A stretch of 64,000 nucleotides of DNA from Vishniacozyma victoriae (Eukaryota > Basidiomycota > Tremellomycetes > Tremellales > Bulleribasidiaceae), in assembly GCA_017654735.1 (NCBI GenBank), contig JADPYG010000088.1, forward strand, positions 5,208,001 to 5,272,000, written 5' to 3'. The notes beneath the pieces are model-generated. The model was not told the DNA's origin and did not search any database. It worked only from the letters and a program-made list of their open reading frames with translations. The translations under genes were made by a program, and so were the position numbers. Positions 47,243-58,313 of the stretch are shown here, piece by piece; position 1 is the first letter of the stretch, and each line of letters opens with the position of its first letter.

Positions 47243-49409
47243 ATGGACGGGCTGAAACTGCCTATCGACCCTCGAACACTCGACGCATCCGTGTCGAGCA
47301 GACGTCTACGTTCGATTGAGCTCGATGGGACATTAGCCCATGAGGAACCGTGAGTTGGTCTCCGTCCGCGGATGCTGACGATACAGAAAGTCTACAAGCA
47401 CGACTCGCACAGAGGAGCTCAGTAGGATATGGGTGGAGTATCCAAATGGTATCCTGGATATGACCGAAGCTAAGCTGGAGAAATTGGACTTAGAAGCAGA
47501 TGCGGTCGAGGTCAAGGAGGATGAAGAGGCAACCGAGGAACCGCATGACAGGTCACAATTGATGGCCTATCAAGACATGCAGAAACTAAGGGATATGCTG
47601 TTTGATCAACTCAAGTACGTCTATACAGCATGGGAAGTGTCAAGACTGACATACAGCACTGCTCGAAATGAGCTATGGTACGCTCTAGAGCTAGCAAAAA
47701 CACTCGGGGTATCATCGAATTTCACCATTGACGCTCCACCTGTCCCTGGACAACCGCACCACAAGAGACCCAGACCCAACCCCACCGACTCAACCACAGA
47801 AACAAAGACCGAGCCACCTATCCTTCCCGCTGGATCATATACAGCCACACCTTCCAGCCTTCCCATCAAAACCCAACAAAATCGTATACTAGACGCCGAG
47901 CTATCCCTCGCAGCCAAACATCAAGCTCTCGATGACTGTACTGCTCTTATCGATTCTGCGGTGGAAGAGTTGGAAGTCATGGCGGACGCAGGAGGACGCT
48001 TCTGGCGAGACCTCCGGCAGCTAAAAGACGGCCGAGGTGGAAACGGTCGATGGGCGGTAGTACCTAGACCGGACTTTGCCCGTACCATGGCGGAAGGCGA
48101 GAAAGCAAGAGATCTGGTGATACCCTATGCTGTGGATGAAGGTGAGTCTTCGATGCAGTGTTCACATGCTGATGACAGCCCCTGTACAGCTGAGAACAAG
48201 ATGTTTAGCGGCCTTCGACCTGGACCCATCGAAAGCAGAACCTCTCTCTTTCGGGGCAAGAAGCTACCGTCGCTTGAGGGTCAGCATACGGGCCGATGTG
48301 AAAACCACCCAATCTGCACTACCCACTCAACAGGAGACTGCTATTGAGATGTCGATGGAGAATGCGCAACTGGAGGCTTTGGATGAAGAATTGTATAACG
48401 AGGCAAGTCTCCCAAGAACAACGAGGCATGTGCTGATGGTCAGATTCTAAGTGATGTATCCAGACATCCAAGCGGGGAAGTCACCCCCAAGCTGGCAGTC
48501 ATGAAGATGGGTGGACGAGATTTGGTGTTCGAACTCGTGAGCTCCCTTCGACCATCAACTTCTTGACAGCTAATCCTAGTGCGATGTCCGAGAAACAGAG
48601 TCCTCTTCAGATCCGTCTCCGATGTGTGATCTAATTGTCCTCGCTTCCCGATTATCTCTACTCCAGATACACCGACGTCGTAAATCCCGGCTGATCAATC
48701 GATCCGCCCCGGGCATGACGGTACTCCAACCAATTTTGCAGATCCTCCAATATCACTCGACGTCCGAGACGGTTCGACTTGTCCTCGACCAATTTGCCGA
48801 AACACTCAGCCAAGCGGGTTTGGTCGCGAAAGTCGAAGCATTACATTCAGCTTCCAATGGCGATGGGCTGTTAGCTGTCGAGCGGCTGCTTGCTGGAGAG
48901 GATACTGTCAGCGAAATCAGTGTCACTTATAAGCTGGATTTAGAACAATGGTGGGTACTACCAAATCCTAATTCTGTACGATCAGCTGACATTCAGTCAA
49001 GGAATCTCCATCGATATCTCCAACCCAGGCGTGTGTCGGATCACCACCTCTCGCGCTACCTTCGCCGTCCAAGATATGGAGGATCTGCCCAATATCATAG
49101 CGAGTGACTTGAATGGCCAACTCCTGACATATACCGAGTCGATCCTGAAAAGTGAATGGGATGAATCCCAACGATCTCGGATCTTCAAGGACGAGCTCGA
49201 AAACGTGATCCGCATTGACCTCGATACTGTTCTCGAGTAGGTGCACCATCTGTTTGTATCCCAATTTTTGTTGACTTCATAGGGTATCTATATCGATGCC
49301 TCACGAGCGCATTCTCGCTTCCGCGACGGGATTCATCGAATCGACGTATGATGGCTCAGACCTACTAGACTGGATCAAGAGCATCGCAACGAGTATGGAA
49401 ACGAGCTGA
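47243..49409 (+). CDS. MED17: Mediator complex subunit 17 (Srb4)
   Basis: Eight exons (47243-47349, 47387-47614, 47657-48141, 48179-48402, 48444-48536, 48580-48950, 48997-49236, 49283-49409) give 624 aa. MED17 is the central head-module scaffold of Mediator and is needed for most RNA polymerase II transcription. Family-like features are the N-terminal acidic helix, a helical block (MAYQDMQKLRDMLFDQLNTA), and above all FWRDLRQLKDGR ... GRWAVVPRP, LVIPYAVDEAPVQLRTRCLA and ARSYRRLRVSI, which follow the Med17 core order. The C-terminal half is helical. The fourth intron starts with GC rather than GT (48403). It shares a 205-bp divergent promoter with CSF1. The family assignment rests on motif order, not on an alignment. 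Confidence 0.75.
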
Positions 49410-49637
49410 GATGTTGGGTCTATCGAAAGTCATGCTATCGGGAAGCGGATCAACCATAGCGACGGTTTTAGTAGTTGACCACCATGCACTGTGTGCGCAT
49501 GAGGAAACCCAGACTGTCAATGGGTAGCCTGTATTCGTAACATTATGCTGTTTGAAGCTTTGCGGTTCCAAACCCAGAGGTTAGGAGGATGAGTAGAAAT
49601 GAGTCAACGGCTAAGGTGTGCATGTATACGATGAGCG

Positions 49638-50202
49638 CTAGCCACTGGAGAATTGCTCTGCTAGGTTGCCCCAATATCTACTATGGTGCACTTCAACAAC
49701 AGTGTTATCAAATTCATGTGTTGCCAGCATCTCGGAGCATTGCTGCACAAACCCCTCCGCATCGGCTTTCTTCACAGGTCTGCTCACATCAATTCCTATT
49801 TGAATGACATCGAATCCAGGATCGTGCTCTCCTCGAGCTAAGTGATACTTGCTCATCAATTTCCACGGGAGCGCGAATTCTTTGCCAAGTCTCGATATCT
49901 CGGGTGCGACAACAGTCATCCATGTTTTCTCGCGTTGTGGAGGAGGGGTATTCCAAACGTATCTGACGTTTGGCAAGCTGCTCCAGTAGGGTTTCGAAGA
50001 TGCAAGTAGGCCGGGTCCATTATTTTGGGGCGTCTGGGTAGTAAGCACTGTCCAGACGGGGCGGACTCACACAAATGATATGGTCACCGCAATCAAATCC
50101 GCGAAAGGGGTTTCTTTGCTCTGTAATTGCTTCGTAGAGATAGTCTTTGTTTTGCGACCTGACGACGTCCAAGTCGACTGGCGATAGCGATGGTTCCGGC
50201 AT
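49638..50202 (-). CDS. Small protein of unknown family, tandem paralog A
   Basis: Two exons (50071-50202, 49638-50033) with a 37-nt phase-0 intron give 175 aa. Recognisable blocks are NPFRGFDCGDHIIC, GPGLLASSKPYWSSLPNVRY, VWNTPPP, then DVIQIGIDVSRPVKKADAEG, FVQQCSEMLATHEFDNTVVE and VHHSRYWG. All of these recur in the same order in the gene at 50656-51199, so the two arose by tandem duplication. The protein has no signal peptide or membrane helix and looks like a compact alpha/beta domain. I do not recognise the family. Confidence 0.7.
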
Positions 50203-50655
50203 TGTAGTTGTGTGGATAGACGGTTTCCAATGCTGCTAGGAATATACTGTGTATCTATTTTATAACGAAAGCGCTTTGTTGATCGCAAAGGTTACAATTT
50301 GACCTTGTCCGAGACAAGACCATCCCACGAGTCCCCAAACAAGGATGAGGAACTAGTGACAGACGCTCTAGAAGTGCGCTGGACACCTCACGTGCTTCAC
50401 TGCCAGGCTCAGGCTTAGAGGGGCTTTGCGCTCTTCCCGAAATGAGTTGCAGCTCAATCTTCGACAACATCAGATACAATAATCTTGAGCTTTGCATTAC
50501 AAAAGCTGATGACGTTATTCGCACTAGTCACTCCGCCGGCATCAGGGTCGAGTGAGCTGCAGCCTATGACCATTTGTACTGCATGGAATAGAAATGCCGA
50601 TGGAGATAGCTATGCAATGCATGAAAAGCTGACTACAGAAAAAAGCAAATGCGCA
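50203..50655. other. Gap between the two paralogs
   Basis: Promoter of paralog A and 3' flank of paralog B. The long plus-strand open frame through this area (50485-51072) is the antisense of paralog B and is not supported. Confidence 0.4.
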
Positions 50656-51199
50656 TTAACGTCGTCGTTGCGGCGCAAGCCAGCCCCAGTATCGAAGATG
50701 GCACACTTCAATAATAGTGTCTTCAAGCTGGTGCTTTGCCAACATTTCAGAGCATTGTCGCACAAAAGCCTCCGCATGGGCTTTGATCACCGGTTCGCTT
50801 ACGTCGATTCCAACACAAATCCAATCGGCAGGATCGTGTTCCCATCGCGATATCTGATGGTTGCTAATCAAAGTGGGCGGGAGCCTGTGTTCAAAGACCA
50901 GTCTCGTGACCTCCTGCATAACAGTCCCCCATACCCTGCTGAGTGGAAGCGAGGTGTTATAAACATATTTCCATGGCAAGTCGCTGGGGTTCGAAGATGC
51001 AATCACGCCTGGTTCCGCGTCCTGATTCATGAGCACAGATCCAATGAAATCAACCTACCTGCGGCCATGTGATGAGATGATTACCCCAATCAAAATCCTT
51101 GAAGGGATTCTCTCGTCCGGCAACAGCGGCTTGGAGATCAAGCTCCTTTTGCAGCTCGATGATATCTGTATTTCCTGGTGGGTGTGATGAGTCCGTCAT
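50656..51199 (-). CDS. Small protein of unknown family, tandem paralog B
   Basis: Two exons (51059-51199, 50656-51021), again with a 37-nt phase-0 intron at the same place in the protein, give 168 aa. Blocks matching paralog A: NPFKDFDWGNHLIT, EPGVIASSNPSDLPWKYVYN, VGIDVSEPVIKAHAEAFVRQ, CSEMLAKHQLEDTIIEV and CHLRYWG. Identity outside these blocks is low, so the duplication is not recent. The N-terminus MTDSSHPPGNTDIIELQKEL is polar and helical. The start is fixed by the splice and by the alignment with paralog A. The function is unknown. Confidence 0.7.
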
Positions 51200-52560
51200 T
51201 TCTTTGGTGAGATATGCTATATCAGAGTGTATTGTTAGGATTGTAGATGAGTACTGACCCCATATGCGCGTTGTTTGTACGTGATTTGTTTGTTGTTTGT
51301 CATAGTCCTAGTCCGAGACAGAACCATCCCATGTGTCGCTAGCCCGTGGCGAGGGTCTATGGGAGACTGTTCACTACTTCCTCTGCTCAAGCAGGGCTAT
51401 CGGACCTCTCTCTTCCTTACCATACTCCTGCTCGTTCTTACTGCAACGCTGGTCATCTGAATCCAGAGAGAGTACAAACGAGCGGCGTTCTTTCTGTTTT
51501 CTCCATGTACTCCCTCCGTTCCTCCTTCTTACTCGACTTCGAGCTCTTCCGCTTCTATGCTGCAGACATATCAACTCATTCCGATGCATGATTCGGTTTA
51601 CATGCTCTCGCCAACGCTGTCAATCGAGTTGAAGAGTACAGGGGGGCAGGTTGGGTTGCGCTTGCGCTGCCTTCAGCAAAATCACCTGCACCTGCGGCAA
51701 GACGGGGGCCATCCGGGATACGACATTCGGGCATCGGACATGCAATTCGGACCATGGCCAGACATTTAGCCGCGTCTGGCCCAATATTATGCATCACGCG
51801 GTGCGAAACCCTAGTGTAGCCGGGAGATCGAAAAAGGGAAGCTGATTTACAAACTCGGGAAGTCAGTGCCTGTCCCGTTTTTTGTCGAATCGGAGAATTA
51901 ATTGCCGATCTCACAGCTACAAGGGAGTGGCGCCGTTATTTCGGGATCACTTGCCTCTGCGCGCAACCCCCTACATTTCTAGGATATGCTTACTGACAAT
52001 AGGTCTTCCCTCCGGTGTCTCGGATGCTGATATTCCTGCCTAATTGCCCTGTTTTAATAAAAGGTCGGACTAAATCCCTTTACGTCTTCCCGTGCTGCCC
52101 GGGCGAATCATGGCCGATCAGACCGCCGAACCTGATTGTTTACCCCTGGTTCTCTAGACCGTTGTCCTGGAATCGTTACGAAAAGCTCTTTTGATCACCA
52201 TCAAGTTACGTGACATGAGTAATCACTTTTTCGGTGAATGAGCGGGACGAACCTGCTAACCGGCTATCTTTTGTTCTGGAAGGTGAAACTCGCCAATGGA
52301 AGGTAGTTCGCTTCCACAAGCCATCGGGAATACAATGGGCCAGACAACGCTAGCGCCGGGCATCTCTGGCCGCCGAACTGCAAAGAAGAAAGCTATAAGA
52401 AGATGGTCATCCGGCTCGTTCTTCTTCTTCACCCAAACTACTCTTCACTTCAAAGCCCCAAAGCAATCACCCAAATCTCCACCTCTTTTCGACCAACCTC
52501 TCCCCTCGCCTACCTTTAAGTCATCTCTTACCCGACCAACCTACCCCCAGTTCATCAACA
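51200..52560. other. 1.4-kb gap: promoter region of the secreted protein gene
   Basis: No supported gene. Short plus frames (51275-51632) lack any features. The AT-rich TTTTAATAAAAGG near 52053 and the pyrimidine-rich stretch 52420-52560 precede the strongly codon-biased gene at 52561. A long, complex promoter would suit a highly expressed gene. Confidence 0.4.
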
Positions 52561-53609
52561 ATGTACTTCTCCGCTCAAACTATCGCTGCCGTCGCCGTTT
52601 TCGGTTTCGGTGTTCTCCCCGCTTCCGCCGTTCCTACTGAGGACCACTCTATCGCTGAGCGATCCCTCTTTGGTAACTGGTGGAGTACCCCCCAGAACCT
52701 TTGCGACAAGCCCAACTACGGTGCCGTCGGTAAGCCATGGGACTCCAACTCCAAGCCCGGAGCTTGGTGTGGAGGCTCGAAGCCATCCAACTCTGGACAG
52801 TGGGCTCAGCTCGTAAGTCTCTTCTCCTTCGCTGGTTGGTAGTAAACTAACATCTAGCCTCTTTGGGATGGTGGAGACTCTGTCAAGTGCAAGTCTATCT
52901 TCTCTCGATACGGCTTGAACATCTGCTTCGGCGGAAACAAGAAGGTTCAGCTCCCATGGGGTTGTCGACCCCCCAAGTCCAGGCCTTCCAAGCCCTCGAA
53001 GCCTTCGGCCGCCCCCTCTTCGGTCGCTCCCGCTCCGTCCGCTTACCCCTCCGTCGTCTCCAGCGTCCTCGCCGATGGTAACGTGACCATCTCTACTTCC
53101 ATGGTCACCCCTTCCGCCACTCTCCCAGCTTCCTCCGCTGCCGTCCCCAGCCCCTCCACCGGCTCCGAAGACCCATACGCCAACCCCGTATGTGCTGGTT
53201 CCGCCTACCAGGTCCAGTACCTCGACTACAAGCTCGTCGCTCCTAACGGATACTGGATGGGTCAGACTGTCGGTTCCGCCACCCAAGACGGTTCCTACAT
53301 GACCTACACTCTCGCCAACACTGTCGACGAGTGCTTGAAGGCCTGTGATGGTATCGAAGGATGTACCTTTGTGAGTCGAAATCTATAATACAATTTGAGT
53401 TCTGTCGCTAATCAATTCAGGTCAACACCTACTACGACACCAACGATGAGGAGAACTACCTCCCCAAGCACGCTCCTGGAGTCTTGACCTGCGCCATGTT
53501 CTCCAAGTGTGTCGGTACCGAACAGAACGACAACTTCGGTGGACAGGACGACCCCAACCAGATCTACAACTCTAACGGTTACTGCAAGTCTGGTGCTTGT
53601 GGTGTCTAA
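52561..53609 (+). CDS. Secreted Cys-rich protein, strongly codon-biased
   Basis: Three exons (52561-52812, 52858-53370, 53421-53609) give 317 aa. The signal peptide is MYFSAQTIAAVAVFGFGVLP followed by ASA. The mature N-terminal part (NWWSTPQNLCDKPNYGAVGK, GAWCGGSKPS, YGLNICFGGNKKV, WGCRPP) has paired Cys. A Pro/Ser-rich linker follows, and then a C-terminal module with ANTVDECLKACDGIEGCTFV, TCAMFSKCVG and GYCKSGACGV, which resembles PAN/apple-like modules of fungal extracellular proteins. Codon choice is strongly biased to C-ending codons (TCC, GCC, CTC, AAG, GTC), unlike its neighbours, which suggests very high expression. No GPI signal is seen, so it is probably released. Confidence 0.75.
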
Positions 53610-53905
53610 TCGACCCCATGCATATGATGGCGTCAGGATATGAGGATGGGACTGTATATAGCTTCGAGGATGATAGTGATGAAAAAACATATTTGATGCT
53701 TGGCCGTACGATTTCTGCACCTCTGATCCCTATATCCGCGCGGATCGAGTACACATCTGACTGGTCTGAACTGCTCATGGCGATATGAGAGTCAGATGCT
53801 GCTTATTCATACATCATCATACGTCACAGGATTTGTAAATCTAATAGGAAGATCTAATATGTACAATCTCTAAACCCGTCCCAACCTTCACCTCTCACTA
53901 CTGAA

Positions 53906-55015
53906 TTAATCCCTCCTTCCCCTCGACCTCCCCGAATCCGATATTTTCCTCCTCAGATCCTCACCACCTGTCTGCCTCAATGGCGACCCCTCAAATCCAG
54001 GTAACATCCCATCACTCATCCTCCTACTCCCCCTTGGTTTATGATCGCAATCATGACAAGGTCTATCATTCGAAATCGATACCCTCCTCCCTTGTTCCCC
54101 ATATTTGACTCTCTGACTTGATGATCGATGAATAGGTGGACCGGGGGGTGGAATATGAGCGTATTCATGAGGAGAGGAAGGGGACATTCGAGCATGATTA
54201 AGGGGTGAGGAAGGGTGATAACCGATTGTTGATCCGCCCATACTCATTCCTCCACCACCCATTCCCATGGCTACTTGTGGACCGATGGGTCGTCTTGGAA
54301 TAGCTCCTGCTGTTGAGGATAGATCTGGAGCATGTCCCACATGAGATCTACCCATTGATCCTTCCCATCCATCGTCCATCCTATATCCTCCAGGTCCACC
54401 ATAAGCGGAACCAGTCGACATTACAGATCCTCCACCAACACTAGGTGAGATCATTGATCCCCCTCCCATGCCCATTCCTCCGCCCATTGGCATCGACATC
54501 CCCATTCCAGAAGCATATGGCTGACTACTCCCCCCCACCAATAATGCATGTCGATTCGCAGCGGATTCGGCGGCAGGACGATAAGTCTCTCCCATGTAAG
54601 GTACATAGGGGTTCCTAACGCCTTTAGCCATTACAGCGTTGGGTGTAGGATTGGGAAGGCAGTCGATAGCTCTTGCTGGGCCTGTCATTAGGTATGGGTT
54701 GGCTGGGAATTGGGCGGGAAGGGAATGGGAAGTAGCCCATCCTCCTTGGTTCATGTTCATATGTGGAGCTTGCATGGCGTCTCGGGGGTAGTGGCCTACG
54801 GTGACGTCTGTGGGCATTGATGAGCGGTGAAGTGTGGCGTAGGACTCGGGGATGTGGAAGGTAATGTGTCGTTCTGTGAGAACGGATGATGTTGGCGATT
54901 TGGAGTCTGTATCGTTGTATATGCGTTCAAGTGATACGCTGCTGGTCTGTATTCTTGAGCGAAATGTAAAGTGATAGTAGAGACAAGAGACGGACCGTAT
55001 CCCATCCCAATCCAA
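53906..55015 (-). CDS. Gly/Met-rich protein of unknown function
   Basis: An open frame of 369 aa without introns. Composition is low complexity: repeated Gly-Met (MGMSMPMGGGMGMGGG), Pro/His-rich stretches, and a basic C-terminal part with CHDCDHKPRGSRR and RKISDSGRSRGRRD. The N-terminus (MDWDGIRSVSCLYYHFTF) is uncertain because a second start, MPTDVTVGHYPRDAM, lies about 65 codons in and the region between could contain a leader. RGRR and SRR patches suggest a phosphorylated or RNA-associated protein, which is inference only. I do not recognise the family. Confidence 0.5.
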   Translation of the reverse strand: MDWDGIRSVSCLYYHFTFRSRIQTSSVSLERIYNDTDSKSPTSSVLTERHITFHIPESYATLHRSSMPTDVTVGHYPRDAMQAPHMNMNQGGWATSHSLPAQFPANPYLMTGPARAIDCLPNPTPNAVMAKGVRNPYVPYMGETYRPAAESAANRHALLVGGSSQPYASGMGMSMPMGGGMGMGGGSMISPSVGGGSVMSTGSAYGGPGGYRMDDGWEGSMGRSHVGHAPDLSSTAGAIPRRPIGPQVAMGMGGGGMSMGGSTIGYHPSSPLNHARMSPSSPHEYAHIPPPGPPIHRSSSQRVKYGEQGRRVSISNDRPCHDCDHKPRGSRRMSDGMLPGFEGSPLRQTGGEDLRRKISDSGRSRGRRD

Positions 55016-55819
55016 TTAATTATATACCCCAATCCCCCACCCTCGAACACCTTCCCCCGTTCCCCTCCTCTCACGTCCAACCCCTAAGCCCTATGATATC
55101 CGTAAAGAACAAAGGAAGTCTACCCATCCTACCGTCGGGAAGCGTTTGAGTAAAGATGAGTCAAAGGGTGAGGATCAGCAGGGGACAGGATCGACGTCAT
55201 GATCACCCTCGTGGGACAATGGAGGGTGATTAGGGGCTACTGATGCCTTTGAGAGGGTTCTTGCTCCACTTGATTGATTGCTTGATTGATAAGCCTATGA
55301 CGATGTTGTTTGGCGTTCAGGCTGAGACGATAGGTGTCATGCTTGGATCCATTGTTTGCTGTGCCGTTACTTGCCGACATGCTGCGAGTGGATCAAAGGA
55401 TACTTACTGCTTGGTGGATCCCTTCTGCCTATTCCACTATGCGTTCCCAATCAGTCTTGTTAGCTTTCCACGGGGCAGTGTCATACACTGTAGGTCGAGA
55501 GGCAATTGGACCAAGGAAAACACCGGGATTCCAGGAGATTTATTCTATGAAAATCGTCAAAGCGATCTTCAATGCAGCCCCAAGTCGTGTAGAAGGTCCA
55601 TTCACTTACGTACCCGATGTACCTGTGGAACAAGAAGAAGAGGAATTAAGGGGTGAAGCAGAAATCATGAACCATTACCTGATAATGGTGAGGTTATGGT
55701 AGGGAAAAGGATGGGATGGAGGATTCATCGTCCGCATCTATGGTGATATGTATCTATCGAATCAGCTACCAATCATCAAATGCACCGCACAAGACTCACA
55801 TAATGACCCTTCCAACGAT
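55016..55819. other. Gap upstream of the Gly/Met-rich gene
   Basis: Upstream region of the minus-strand Gly/Met-rich gene and 3' flank of TPA1. A plus-strand open stretch at about 55396-55702 ends in an acidic segment (DVPVEQEEEELRGEAEI) but has no recognised family and no clear start; I do not call it. Confidence 0.3.
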
Positions 55820-58028
55820 CTACTCTTCATCATCCTCCTCCATGACCCCAACTTCCCACTCTCCTCCCAAATCCCACCTACTCCCCGCAGCCCCATTTCC
55901 AAGGTATTTAACAAACCTCATAACCCCCGGATCTCTCAATACCAACAACAATTTATTGAACGATACAGGAAGAGTTAAAAGTGGTTCATCACTCCCATCT
56001 TCAGAATCCGAATCGAAGTCGGAAGGCGAGAATTGATCGGGATCGAATTCGAGTGATTGACCATTCATCGTGATTGATGGTCCTCCTTCTTCCTTCTCTT
56101 CATCGTTTGTACTGGCCTCAGCCTTCTTTTCGGGTTCGTCTTCGGGTTCAGCGTCGTTCGCTCCTCCGCCTTCGGCTTGCTTCGCCCTTGATGATTGATA
56201 TACAGCTGGATCTTCACCTTCATCCGGAGCTGCCAGATAACATTCCCAACCACCATTATCGACCAATAAATCCTCCTCATCACTCCCAGGTTCAACATCA
56301 GCCCACCAAGTAGCGCCCAACCAAACATCCAACCTGACTTCTCCGTCCTTCTCCTCCCCTCCAGCAAGGGTATAGTCTAATCCTTTCCTAAACCTTCTAG
56401 CTTCCGCCCTGTACCCAACAGGAGCAAGGGATGAAACTACAGATAACCAAGCTCGGAATGCTGGTGATGGTAATAATTTGTTGAGAACCTTTTGAAGATT
56501 CGGTGTAGAGGTTGATGGGGATGTGAGAGTAGTGTAACGATGTTTGGAAGTTGGACCTTGAATCTCCCAACCATCACCTTCTCCTAGAGACTGACTTGGA
56601 ATTTCCGGGGTGGGGTAATCTTTCTCGTCGACTGATTTAGTTTCGGACTTGATAGCCTCGGCTAGATCTTGGTGTAGGAAGTTGTGTAGCACAATTTCGG
56701 ACGCTTCGACGAATTGACCGGATAATTTCTCGAGAGTCGAAGTGGAGAGGTAGGAAGGGGCTAGGTATTCTTTGAGGAAATTGAGGTGAGATGGCGTGAG
56801 GCCTGGTGGTGGGGGCTCGTCGTATTCGGTGAATGGCTTACTTGGGGCTGCCGTCTGATTGTCAGCTTCCTAAATATCACACTTTTCCTTGGTTTTGGAT
56901 GACATACAATTTGAGCAAGCGAGCTGAGGTCTTTGTTGGTATTCAATGCCTCGGCATCGTATCCCTCCTCGCCCTCAATAGGTCGGTGAAACCTTATATC
57001 AGCTACTCTACCTCGCTCATAGAGGGTAGGTGAACGTACCATCCAGAAACACCCAACCTCTGCCTTCCTTCACCCACAATGACCTCTTCGACAGCATGAT
57101 AACTTCTCCCCGGTTTCACCTCAAAGAAAATAATCTGTCCCCAGCTGACATCGACTTTACTAACCCTTTTTACACCTGGTAGACCCACTTCCTCCCCGTT
57201 CTCCACTGGGAATAATTCGAGTGAACCTCCCCATTTGGGATCCCAGCCTTTCAGGAACAATCCGCTTGCTGAAGGCTTCAAATCTACTGAAGGGGATGGT
57301 TTGTCGGCAGGCGAGTTGGGAAGGTAGAGGATGTATGAGATCAGACGGGATGAGATTGAGTCGTCGTGTAGCAGGAGATGAGATCTGGCTATCAGCTTGT
57401 CCTCGACAGACCGAGACCGACAGCTTACCCCTGAGTGTAGAGCCCAACTGATCCATCTGTCTTTTTGCCCGATAATGGTCCACATCCAGTCACCTCCCGG
57501 ACCAAGTTCCTAAACTCCTGAGAATAGAGGGCATCCTTGAGTTTGGTGATTTGCGGCAAAGCAGCCAACGTCTCGTCCGGTAGATGTTCAGGATCCAGCG
57601 ATGACAGATCAGGTGTTTGTTGGATCTGAATATCAGCACTTTCCCCCTCAAGTCAAGTGGTGAAGAGACCAACGGACCTTGTAGATATCAGTTTCCTTCT
57701 GCTCCCATCCCCATCCTTGTAGACTGTCTTCTTCGCCTCTTACTCCATATGTCCTACTCTCTTCCACGACTCCTTCAAGCTATTCATCAGCTCACACTCT
57801 ACCATCAAGAGCTTAATGACATACAAGCTCATCAGAGAGGAAATCCTTGACTACAGCATGACGATAAGGCGTAGCAGCAAGGTACGTCTCCCTGTACTCC
57901 TGTAATTTCTCGGGAGTTACATTGTTGATGTATTCCACCGATGTCGGCTCGTTCTTCGAGGTCTTTGTTTTCTTGGAAGATGGTCCTGAACCATTTGGAC
58001 TGGCTGGGCGGGGTCTAGTGGTGGTCAT
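55820..58028 (-). CDS. TPA1: Tpa1/Ofd1-type prolyl hydroxylase (2-oxoglutarate Fe(II) dioxygenase)
   Basis: Six exons (57825-58028, 57678-57779, 57429-57625, 57040-57384, 56908-56992, 55820-56854) give 655 aa, close to yeast Tpa1. The enzyme hydroxylates a conserved Pro of ribosomal protein uS12 and acts in translation termination and oxygen sensing. After a basic N-terminus (GPSSKKTKTSKNEP), residues 35-70 contain PEKLQEYRETYLAATPYRHA. The first dioxygenase domain has HLLLHDDSISSRLISYILYL, giving the HxD iron ligands, GWDPKWGGSLELFPV, and GQIIFFEVKPGRSYHAVEEV with the distal His; GEGRQRLGVSGWFHRP closes it. The large last exon is the inactive second domain (GYRAEARRFRKGLDYTL, LDVWLGATWW, LVLRDPGVMRFVKYLG), as in Tpa1, with an acidic insert. 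Confidence 0.9.
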
Positions 58029-58313
58029 TGTGGTGTATGACTGTATAAATGGTAAATCTGGAATGTTGCTATGACGAACTGAAAAAAAGTAGAGAATCAC
58101 GTGGTTATCGTTATCGGCCGTGACGCTGAAGTCATTGTCATTCCCTCCGCGATCCACTAGCACCGAGAGGGGCAGTCAGTATGGAAGAACCTGTGTATGT
58201 GATAGATCTGATAGGGCAGTGGAAATGCATACTGCATCTGGTAGGAATCGTTAACAAGGCATTCCGCAAGCATGCTACCCCCAGGGCATCTGCCCAGCCA
58301 AACCGCCGAGGCG

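Noticed and set aside
50485..51072. 195-codon plus-strand frame
   Set aside because: Antisense to paralog B, whose motifs match paralog A in order.
52555..53286. 243-codon minus-strand open frame rich in Gly and Val
   Set aside because: It is the antisense of the strongly C-biased secreted protein gene; the codon bias removes stops on the opposite strand.
55396..55702. Plus-strand 100-codon frame with an acidic end
   Set aside because: No start context, splice chain or family resemblance; left as an open possibility in the gap note.
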